Assembly: GCA_020091685.1 (NCBI GenBank)
Contig: CM034613.1
Coordinates: 11,707,143-11,771,142 of the forward strand
DNA from: Lutjanus erythropterus
Lineage: Eukaryota > Chordata > Actinopteri > Lutjaniformes > Lutjanidae
Direction: 5' to 3'
Length of the DNA stretch: 64,000 bases
The notes under the pieces are model-generated. The model searched no databases. It was not told the DNA's origin and worked only from the letters and a program-made list of their open reading frames with translations. The position numbers and the translations under genes are program-made. Within the stretch, counting starts at the first letter, position 1. Each line of letters begins with the position of its first letter. Of the stretch, positions 25,501-37,500 are shown piece by piece.

Positions 25501-28500
25501 TTATTGACTAGGTTAAGGTGAAGTTGTCATAGCAAAGACACTGACAAATTATATTGTCTTGGTTAATGTCAGTTTGTCATAACAAAGACATTTGTCTTGA
25601 GTTATGTCAATTTGTTGTGACACAAACATTTTAAACAATTTCAACTTTGCATTAAAAATGACATACTTGACCAAATGACCCTCATTCATAAACATTCATT
25701 AAGACTTCTTCAAATCCATGACAGGTGTCATACCATAGTCATAACATAGTTGTGCACACCCCATCATATTAAGTGTTACAGTGACTTTTTTTCTTTTTAC
25801 ATTTTGATGAAGTATATTCATCAGTGTAGGCCACATATGACAGTATGACGTAATGTTAAAACATAGGCACACATAACCCTGCTATGGAACGTTTATGTTG
25901 TGTCATCTTGATTAGTTACCTTGACTTTTTATATGTATAAGAAGTATTTTTAGCCAAAATAACTATTTTAAGTAATATAAACAAGCAAGCCTGCTTCGAG
26001 AAATTTTACAATCACTAAAATCATTGTTAGGTTAAGCTAAATATTTTCAGAGATACTTTAAATCTATATTGTACAACTATTAGTAGATGAGTATTTAGAT
26101 TGAGTCAGATGAAAATTAGTAAATTTACATGTGTTTAATTCAACTTTGGTGAAGAGCTCTTTTGGTTTCCTACAAATACCACTTGAGATATGTGTAATCA
26201 GGATAATTATTGTTTTGGTCATCAAATCTTGGAGACACAAGGAGCCAGGCTTGATTTTGCGCCCATTATTTGTTGAAAAATACAAATATAGTGCAAATAT
26301 GATGACATTTGAATCTGTTTCTTTCTTAGCGAAAGAAGTGGCCACATGTGCCACTCCCATCTTCATCATCGTAACAATCATCACCGCCATACCCAAAATG
26401 ATCAGCATCAACATTCAGCCAGTTTTCCTGTCCATCACCATCACGATCACCATAAACCCTCCTGCAGCCATAATCCACCATGTGTTCAAGCTGTTTCAAA
26501 GCCGCTGCAGGATGGGATGTGAACTCACACTGCCTCCTGGTGGTGGTTTATTAGAAATGCTCCTTTATTAAACACTTCACAACTTGAATGTAGCCTCAGA
26601 GATCTTAAGCACTGTGATCTCTCCTTGTAAAGTCCTCATAGTAATCTCACGATACTGTCGATGTATTAGTTTTAGTTAATTGTAGCTTGCGAGCTCAAAT
26701 TACTTTCCCTCTAATCCGCCTTTAATTGGCTTTTCTAGTGTACGTTAAACATGTAATTAGCTTTACTGTATACAGCTCATTTTAATTGCAGCCACTGTTG
26801 AATAAAACAACTTTAATTGGTTTGTGCTTGTGATGTGCTCCAAAATTACTCATAATGATGCTCTCACAATGTGATTTAACAGATTTTTTTTATAAAGAAA
26901 GTAAATAAGAATTCTACGACCCTGACACACTTATTGTGTGTATAGATTACAGAGTGTGTGATCATCAGTGAGAAATCTGGCTGTTTTTCTTTAATTGAAA
27001 GTATGTTTACTGAAACGAGTTGACAGTAAACAGGCAGGGAGACACGTTATGAAGAACTGGTCCTCAGATTGAAACCCCTCGGCTGAAATCTCTGTGGGCA
27101 CAGCGAGAAGTTGATGTTTTTAGAGATTCGGGGTTTTAATTAAGACGGCAGCAGCATAATGAATCTCACCTTAAAGAAGTCGGCAGCCTGCGTCACCAGC
27201 GGAGAGTCCAGTTCTGGTTTAGTCCTGATGTAGTGGGAGTACTGCAGAAACTGCTCCCGCTGAGTGTGAGAAAAAGAAGAAACATAAGATGAGAGAATGT
27301 AAAGGAAGTTGATGTTTTTTTAGCGACAGAGGTCTACTTTTTTGTTTCCTTTTAATCTGGTTAATCACAGAATGAATTAGTCATCAAAAGAATGGGCCAT
27401 TTAAAGCAAATTAAAACTACTATTTAAAAAAAATAATGTTTACTTACTTATCTGCATTGGTGGAAAGTAACTGAGTACTGTGTTTGCCCTGTTTTTTGGT
27501 CATTTCACATACTTAATTTTTTATGTTACTATGCATATTAATGCACCCTGTTTTCACATTAGTATTAGCACTGTTACTGTCTTTAGTCATTTTTATTGTA
27601 TTGCCTAGTTTCTTTTCCTAAATTACTATCCTTTTTTCCCCTCTCCCTTATATAGTATATCTCTCCTGCTGTGAGAGTGAAATGTCCCCACGGGGATAAA
27701 TTAAGAACCACCTAAATATAATTTTGAGGTGCTTGAATTTTCATTTTCTTTTACTTCTGTACATCTGATACTCCAGTACAATTCAGAAGCAAATATTGTG
27801 CGTTTTACTCCGCTGCATTTGTTTCATAACTTTATTTACAAGTTACTTTCCAGATTCGGATTAATAATACTAATAAAATATAATGAACAATTAAATGATA
27901 CATAAATAAGAATTTACAGATCCCCAGGAGAATGTACAAGCTACAAGCTACCCAGCCATATAAAAAATAATTAAATAGGGAGCCACAATATTGGATTTTT
28001 GCCCATTTTCAATATGACGACAATTGCATATCAACTTTGCCATCCGTGTCAGACTTACTCAGGTTGCATGCACATAATTAGAACATCTACTTATTGGTCA
28101 TATTGGCAGAATTGTTCATTTTGGGCCAAAACCAATAATTGATTTTTAAATTCATTTGGCTCGTTGTTTGCAGCATCTTTGTCAAAGTTTCCCCTGACGC
28201 CATTACGCAGTTCTACAGCAACTAGAGAGGAGAGCTAAGCCAGCATACAGCTATCTATATATAGTACTAAATTTTGAACTGATAATTCCTGCACTTACAT
28301 ATTTGCTGAAGCAGTCCTGTTGTAACAAGCTCTGCACGAGAGCGCCCTCCATGGCAGGGAGCAGGTTCTGTAAGTGAAAAGTGCTGAGGCTGGCCCAGTT
28401 AGGGAAGAGGGTGTCTGCCTTCCCCCTGATGGAGGCCGGAGTGTCGGACAGCTCCAGCAAGGGCAGGTACGTCTCTTCTACCCCCTTCAGGACAGCCACG

Positions 28501-31500
28501 TACTGCCTCTCTGAGCTCAGCATCCGACACCAGAGCAGGTACAGCTTACTGCACGGGGAAAGAACGGGGAGATGATGAGACGAGCAAGAAAATGGATGAG
28601 TACATTTGAGAAACAAACATGGAAGAAAGAGGAGAAGTGGGAGGGAAGATGAAGTGGGAATGAAGATAGCAGCGAGCAATGGACAGAGATCAAACAGTTG
28701 GTAATGATAAAATTATCTGAGATTGCATGCCGACTGATAACATCATTCTGAAACAGACTTCAGTTGTACTTAAATTATTCCAAAAAAGGATGAATCACTT
28801 CATCCTTTCATCTCAGCCTGGCCTGCTCTTAATGTAATTTATAACGTTCGTCTTGTTTTGGAGCGCTCAGCCAAACTCCTGCTTATCTTCTCACACACAA
28901 GTCCTCATGCAGAAAAACACACACGTTTCATAGAAATAAAAAAGGGGGAAGAAGGGGGGGGCGCAAAAATTACAACCTCAATTCCAGAAAAAGTTGGGAC
29001 GTGGTGTAAAACATAAAAACAGAATGCAATGATTCGCCAATCCTTTTTGACATGCATTAAAATGAAAACAGCACAAAGACAAGATGGGAGGGGGACAAGA
29101 GGGGCATCTTCGAAAGGCTCAGTTGTGCACAAGCATAAATGGGGGAATCTGTGTGAGCAAACAGGCCAACAGTTCAAGAACAATGTCTATCAACACAAAA
29201 CTGCAGGAATTAAAGTATTCCACCATCTACAATCCATAATGCACAAGGTCAGAAACCTTCAATGCCTGTGACCTTTGACCCCTCAGGCAGCACTTCATCA
29301 AAAACTGCATTAAAAACCCACATAATTACAGGAACACTTTGGAAAACCTTTTCAGAAACAACAAAAGAATTTGCAAATCACTGCACCCTGTTTTTATTTG
29401 TTTTACACAACATCCCAACTTTTTCGGACTCAGGGTTGTAAGAAAGCGGGAAAAGAAGCCAAAAAAATGACACAAACACACCTCTGTGGAGTTGAACCAG
29501 CCCTATCTGTCCCCGTCTCCCTCTCAGTCCTTCCTAGCAGCACATGTTGCCGTGGTGACCCCGTGTGGTCCACCACCTCCTTGCTACTGACTTCCACCCC
29601 TCGAATTAAAACTCCTCCTCCTCCTCCACCGCCGCTGCCCCATCCAGGGATGGCTGCAGCCATGCTAGTGGTGATAACTGGGTCAGCTAACGCCCGTCGC
29701 CCCAGCCAGGACATGGGAGAGTTGCGGCTTTGCCCGCCCACTGGGGACTCAGCTGGTTTGGGAGTAGCTGCGCCTCGGCGGGGAGCCAGAAGGGCCTGGA
29801 GGTCAAAGCTCGGGTGGCGTTTCCTGGGAGGCTTGGGAGGGAGCGGACCGTCCATGGGCTGTAACATGAGAAACATGGTAATAAACATGGTATGAGCATT
29901 AAGCTTAAACAACTACTGTGGTATTTTACTTGTTAAACCCTCGTTCATTGATTATGTGGCAATAAAATAAGCTGTGAACACAATAAAATTAGCTATAGAA
30001 ACCAAAAATGATATTTGTACCAGGCTGTAAAAAATATAAACATATTTCTGCTGTAAAGTTGGGCATTTTGGGTCCAGTCTCTAGTGGTCACTTGAGGAAC
30101 TGCAGTTTTTGGCACACATTACGTTAGCTTCATTTTGACATATTACCACCTTGGTAAGTTCAATAATTACAACATTCAATCTCTTTTTAGCTCTGTTTTG
30201 GTCTCCACCAACCCATGAGGGAAATATCTGGCTTTTTAGCAACTGGCTAAATGCTACACTCGCTTTACTAGCTAACTTAAAGCAGTAACTGTAAATATGC
30301 AGTATGGATAAATCCCCCAACATTACTGATATTTTAGAACATATGATATTCATGTATGTTGTGGAAGCCAGCTTCCTGGAAACTCAACAGTGACACTGTT
30401 TACAGATAAAATAACCAGAAAGGAATGTCTGTTTTTTTTGTTAAGATACTTCTTAACACTGCAGTCTAATTATCATGAAGAGTTTTTGCTCATTTAAACA
30501 GAGATTTGCCCACAATGGCTTAATACAATAAGCTTATAAAGTATAGCAAAATCTCTGACTTGTTTCTGTAATTGTTTTGTGTTAATGATATGGTAATGCA
30601 GGTAAAAGCAAGGAGACGTGAGTTGCATTTAGATATTAAAAGAAAATGTGTGATGTCAACTAGTCCCATCAGAGCTGATTTTGTTGTCCCCCCTATCAAA
30701 GACAAGTTGACTTATAAAACAACGTCCAAAAAATGTGTGAATATCCTCTGTAAACCCCTTTCTTTAGTTGTCCCATGGGGGTTTAAAGATTCTGCAAGAT
30801 CCAAGTGGGGAAAATATTGAAAAATACTGAAATCAGCAATGCCACAATTTCCCAACTGATGTCAACACAAAGGGTTCAGTGCTGCTCACAGTCAACCAGA
30901 GACTGTGTTGTATATGAGACATGGAGCTGGATGCAGTACAGTGAATGTGCAAAAGGAAATTCCTAACCCCTAGATGCATAACTGGGTCAACATGACATTT
31001 TTGCAACATTTTTCTTAAGTTTTTTTTAGCCAGCTCAGGGACTTGAACTCATCAGAATAAGTGATTATGGACAATGGATGCTTTAAGCTTTTATTAAGCA
31101 AAAAAGCAGTGCCAAGGTTGAGAAACACCTGTGAGTCATCACTCAGATCTCTTTTTATATGTTCTAGAGGTGACTTTTATGAGAAATAATATTTTCCAGA
31201 TTTTCTGTTGTAACTTGTGTGAGGTTCACCCATTTTAGATCACAAAATGCCTGTATAAAAAAACATAGTAGTTTTGGTAGTATCTTACTTAGGCAATTTT
31301 CAAAACTTCATACAATTAAAACCTTTTTGAGGACACAAAATCTGCTGCAATTTAAAACCAAAAATTAGTGTTACATTACAAATAAGATTATTTATTTTAA
31401 TGTAGGGCAGATTTTAAAATTAAATAAGGAAAAATAAAGCAGATACTCACGCTCTTCTTTGCAGGATTCAGAAGGTTCTGCAGGAACTTCCCTCCTCCAG

Positions 31501-34500
31501 CTCCACCTGCTCCTCCTCCAGCTCCTCCCCCTGCTCCGTCTTTCTTATTCCCTCTCTCCTCTCCTATCTTCAGCGTGGAGCAGGTCTGTGGTCTGAACAG
31601 TGACGCCAGCGATCCCCACGACTGCAGCCCACCCTCCCCGCCTCCCGCTCCCAGTCCCCAGTCGCCCTCTCCCTCAGGACCCATCAGGTCCCACAGGCTG
31701 CTGGCAGAGGGTGTCTTCGGCTTCCCCTGGCCCTGATTCTGCGCTCTGTCAGACTGGAGGAACCGGGGTTTAACCTGCGCAACGGTCCGCTGGTAGCGCT
31801 CTACCGTCTGTGTCCAGAGATCCAAGAGCGCCCCGCCGCCCAGCTCTATGGCTAAGGAGCGGGCATCCTGGAAACGGGATGGGGGGATGGGAGGGAGGGA
31901 GGCAAGAGGGCAGGTGGAAGAAGAGGAAGAAGGGGAGGAGGAGGTTGAGGAGACGGCGTCGCACCACTGGGTGGCCTGCGCAGGAGACGGGAGAGAAAAG
32001 ATGACGAGTGTTTGTCCTGACAAAGATTCAAAACCATTAAAATGTGTCATCAAAACCAAGAGCGGAAAGTATCAACACTGTGAACATGAGTACACTCTAA
32101 AGTAAATACGTTAACTAGAACCATAAAGGGTTCTTTGTCTTGTCCACATAGGAGAACCCTTTTTGGTTCATGAACCCTTTCAGACAGTTCTACCCAGAAC
32201 CATCTGTGAAAGATTTCACCCAGAGCCCCCATGAGACGTTCTACACTTCTACAGTTCTATTGTACAATGGTTCCACCCAGAACCCTCTCAGGGGGTTCCA
32301 TTCAAAATGGAGAATCTCATATTCATATTCATATTCCAAGGGTTTCATTTAGAACACAGTCAGGGGATTCTACACAGAGTCTTTTTATATTCAAAGGGTT
32401 TTATCTAGGAGACAGTCAGGAGGTTCTACTGAGAACCTTTTTATAATCCAAGGGTTTAACTTGAACACAGTCAGGGGATTCTATGGAGAACCTTTTTATG
32501 TTCCAAGAGTTTTACCTATATACATGAATATCAAGGAGCTTTAATTTTATTGATTTACTTGGCTAAATTGTAAATGAGGTTTCTACTTCAGTGTATTTCT
32601 GAGTTAAAGGTTGAATGAATGAATTATGTTTAGTTAATGGGTGTTGCTTCTCTCCTTCCACTGTAAATAATAATATTCAGTGAACACTGCTACTTTATCA
32701 TTACTATTAATATAATTTAAAACATTTGAACATGCTGCCAGTATGACCTTAGTCCTCCTGTGCCTCGTTACCTCGGTCAGCGTGGACAGCAGCCTCTGTG
32801 TGTTGTCCAGGGTGGTCCAGCAGTCAGACAGACAGTGAGACATGTCTCTCAGCCTCTCCCTGACCGGAGGAAGTCGGATCTGGATGTCGCTCAGTCCCGC
32901 CCAGTCCAGCTCACACCAGCCCTCCAAATCACTGAGCACTGACAGAGTCTCACTGTGCAGCTCCTAAAGGATGCAGGGAGATCAACTGTGAGGCATTAGC
33001 CTGGAAAAACCCTCAAGTGTTTACTGAAGAGGGTTGGGAAAGTCTGAACGGAATAATGGGAACTGCCTTTCTCTGGAATAACAGGGTTTCCACAGATAAT
33101 TAAAAAGTTTCAGTTCCAATTATCTGATTTTTTTTATTTACTTTTACCTACTTAATCATACCCACAACACTAATGATTATTTATCAAAAATCATTATCTT
33201 AATATTTTATGAAAGCAGAAATAGTCATCCCTACAATATTGTTGCAATATTAAGAGTGAGGTATCAAAAATAATACAACAAATTTATTTTATCATCTTAG
33301 CCACTCCCACTCTTTAGAGTACACAACATTTTACCAGTCAGGACCCACATGATCAGTAATTATTGATATCAACCAATATGAAACTTCACAAAAGTTTTCC
33401 AGCTATATTACCCAGGCCTACTTAAAATCCACCTCCAGTCATGTTTTAAACAATATAAAATGCTCTGCAAGAAGTAATAAATTGTGTCTGATATGTTTTT
33501 TTGCAATATAGGTTCAAATACCTTGTTAAAGTAGCTTACATGTAGCTCTACACTTTGCCTTCAATTAGTATTCGTGGATTCATGAATATAGAAATAGTTC
33601 CCACCACTTAAATTGTTGAACCCTGCAGAAACTCTGCAATAAACAAACCAAACTTCCACCTTAGCTTGTATCCAATGGAATGAGACAAAAAATCCACTGA
33701 ACAGTAAAGTGTGCTCAAAACACACCTGTTTACATTTTACAATATGAGTTAATGACTCCTAAAGTCTTTCAGTGAGTAATTCAGAGTAACATGTGTATCT
33801 TCGGTGTTAGGGGTGTGGCGATAAGTGAGCGCCGGAATATAGGTCACTGACGCACTGACATTGATGCATTGATTAGTTATGCAAAATCCTCTGATTGTAC
33901 TTGAATACAAGTCTAAACCATGTCAAAAAATGGTTTTTGTTTGTAGAAAAATGAAATAATCCTGGTAAAAACTGGCACATCTCAAGTGTTTACATGTCAT
34001 TCTTGATACGACCACCGAATGGCGCCAAAGTGAGGAATCTTTAGACTCTACAGAAACTTGCTTTGATCATAAGAATTATGCTGTAATTGTGAGCCAATAT
34101 TAAAATTATGCCCATATTTTGCTGTTTGAACCGAAAAAGAGAGCAATATGCCGAACACTCACATTAGCTGTTTCCCTGAATGTCTTGAATTTCTGCTGTT
34201 TGAGCGAGAGTCTGCTGAGGGACAGAGGAGGGTCTTTGTAGTCTTCCAGCTGTGACTGGACTTGCTCAATCTCCTTATCACACTGGGGGACGAGACAGAG
34301 AGGGGAGAGAGAGGTGAAAGGAGGGCACAAGACATTTACTGTGCATGGGAGACAAAGAGAGAAGATGAGGGAAGTGAAACCCGACAGAGAAGTGGAGAAA
34401 TTCTCATAAAGCGGAAAGAAATATAAGGAAGATGGTCATCTGTATACTGTATGTTTTTTTTATATCCAGCATACTGTATTGTGTTGGAAACTCTAGTGTC

Positions 34501-37500
34501 TGTTTTGTTGTGCTGTGTGTGAGCAACACAAGGGAGTTGAGTGAGAGAAAACACATGTTCAGTTCACATGGCAATTACTAAACACCAGCGAAACAGGGAG
34601 TTTCCATCCAATCCCTGTTGAGGACTGTGGAGAGGAATGAGAACGGGTGGAGTGAAATGCTGGACACAGAGGCTGGGTTGCACCAACAAGGATTAGGCTA
34701 AGAGTTAAACCCCAAAAAATCATGGTTTACTTTTAAAATAAGTTGAACCAAAGTTTTAAACTAGCTTAAAATTAAGAAAGACTGAATTAAAACCCCTCTT
34801 CAAATATCAGTTTATTTACTCTAAACTCTAATTAATAATTGTTGGTGCAACCCAGTTCATGAAGTTGCTTAAAACTCAGATTAAATGGTAGATGATAATG
34901 ACAGCCAGTACATAAACAGCACTGAGCTTATCTCTGGCTTTAATTATACAGAAATTGACATGATAAACTAGGAAACAGGTAGTGGATCTTTCATCTATTA
35001 TCCTATAAATACTTTGTTCATGAAATTCAGGAGAGCCAAGAGACGGCAGCTAACAGGCTGCACTCATCTTCTTCTTCCTCACACACCTTTTCCAGTTTGT
35101 CCGCCAGACCTGCTAGTCGTCCCAGAGCCTCCAGGTCACTACCTCTCTGGTTGGACACTCGGACAAGCCGATGGAGGGCGTCATCCACGCTGTCGTAGAG
35201 CTTAGAGGTCGCAGTGAGAGCAGCCCTGAAGGGACAAAAAAAAAGTCCATAATGACCAGGCAATCACGGTTGGAAAGGACTGAGAAGTTATTTGCATTCT
35301 AATTTAATTCCTACAACAGTGAGCACTTGTCATGGCCAAAAACCACACATTTTGGCTCATGTAAATCATGTACTTATGAAAAACACAAAGCCTTGCTCAA
35401 GCCTGAACTGTCAAGCAACTTTTCAGCTAACTAGCAAACAATTTAACATTTGATGAACTTTTTAGCTAGCTAGCAAACAATGTAGCATTCTGTTAACTTT
35501 TTAACTATCTAGCAATGTATGTTTTGCTTACTTTTCAGCTAGATAGCAAACAGTGTATCACTGTGTTAATTTTGTGGCTAGCTAGCAAACAATAAAATTT
35601 GCTGTGAACGTTTTAGCTAGCTCGCTCGAATGTGTGCAGCATTCGAGTCCAAAACAAATTTCCCTATGGGGACAATAAAGTATATCGTATCGTATCGTAT
35701 CGTATCGTATCATATCGTAACAAACAATGAAACGCCATGAAGCTTTCAGGTCTGTCAGACAAGCCAATGGAGGACATCATCCACACTGTCATGGAGTTTA
35801 GAGTATGAACAAAAGTCCAAAATGGACAGGCAATCACTGATAAACGGAAAGGGGGATTTATTTTATTTTTTTCTTAATTCTAACGAAAATAAGGACTAGG
35901 CATGGCCAAAAATCACACATTTTGGCTTGCAGAAATGATGCAATTATGAAAAACACAAACCCTTGCAGGCCAACTGTCAGGCAAAAAAGGAATCAAATCA
36001 GCAATAAGCTTATACTTGTATTTGGCCTCATTTTGTACAGAATGTGAGCCAAAACTCATTACCAGATAAGAAGAACAGCTACAAATACAGCAGTCTTTAG
36101 ATCATCTTTAAGCTGCAGTCGGGCACAAACAAACAAGCTGCATCGCTCTGTCCTCCGTCTGATCTTAACTTCACATTCCTTTTCTCCTTCAGCTGCTTCT
36201 CATATGTTGGCTGCAAACAAACAACTTTGTTTTCATGATGAGGAGTATTTTTAACCTATAAGTCATCTTGACAAAAAAAAAAAATCCCTCAATCAAGTAC
36301 GAGAACTGGCAAGTAAAAAAGGACACGCAGATCCCTTTTTCTGCCCCTTGGGACCGAGCTCCTTGTGTAAGGTGGTTTCAGCATGTCTGAGTATTTGCCC
36401 AATTAGACTTGTTGTGCTTCTCATGATGTCTTCATATTTAAAATAGTCCTACTTCAATAGGCTGGCTGTATGCAGTCTCATTAGCATCATAACAAGAGGA
36501 AGCCCATTATCATTCAAGTATATGCAGATGCACACATGGTTAATGTAAATAATGAGTGTAGACCTCTAAATTGGTCTTTTAATATAACAAGTCCATGTAC
36601 TGAATATTATTATACAATTTCTTTCACTTCTTTTCGTTATAATGAAAAGAAGAAAAGAAAAAAGAAAGTTTCAATTTCTTGTTTTCTTCTTGTCTATTTT
36701 TATGGAAGCCCTGAGAGGAAAGTAAGAAATAAATCTGGTGATCTATTTTTTTTAAATCTGATCTGAATTGGTTTCTATTCTATAATTTACAGGTGAAAAA
36801 AAAGGCTTTCCTTAATTTAATAAAGTTTCGGCAGGGGAAAGACTGTTTTTCAGGACAGGACAGTATAAAAATTAGGCTTCTGGTACCTGCAGTCTGGTGA
36901 TTTCTGCGCCAGTCCAGATGCACTATTGGTCAGTCCTGCAAGCCAGGCCCCGCCCCTTTGCTGCAGTTCAGTTAACCGTTGGTCAGCCAGGACACTCACC
37001 ATGAGCTGTCTGTGTTTGTCGATGCTCAGAGGAACAGTCTGAAGAAGAACAAAGTGTGAATAGCATAACGTTACTTAGCTTTAATACTGTGATACTTGGA
37101 TTAGGTTACTTACTACATTTTTTAAGAGGTAATAAGTAATTGTATTGGAATATATCTTTAAAGTAACCTTGATCACTACACACATCAACAATAATGTCAT
37201 CTGTACCTTGATGTTGTCTGGCATTGGCTCAGTATCCATAGACTGCAGTGCTTCTCCTAAGAGTGAGAGGGCGCTCTCACAGCGCTCTGTCAGACTCTCC
37301 AGGCTCTAAAGGGAGAGAAGAGGAAAAAAGTAAAGAGTGGAATCAGTCACATTTTCATTATTCCATCAAAGTAACTCAAAAAAAAAACAAGCAATAAGTA
37401 AAGCAAACAGGTTAGCGCATAAAACTGCATGAAATCCCTTCTTTCTTCCCTGTTTTCTCCAGTCCATGAGAGAGGTCAGAGAAAGTGCAGAGGACAGGAA

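Noticed and set aside
26131..26571. 146-codon hydrophobic plus-strand frame
   Set aside because: Ile/Thr/Pro composition comes from ATC-rich DNA; no known family and no splice context. It is kept only as part of a low-confidence finding.
29371..29895. 174-codon plus-strand frame
   Set aside because: Antisense of exon 17 plus the transposon end; the minus frame contains the conserved VLIRG block.
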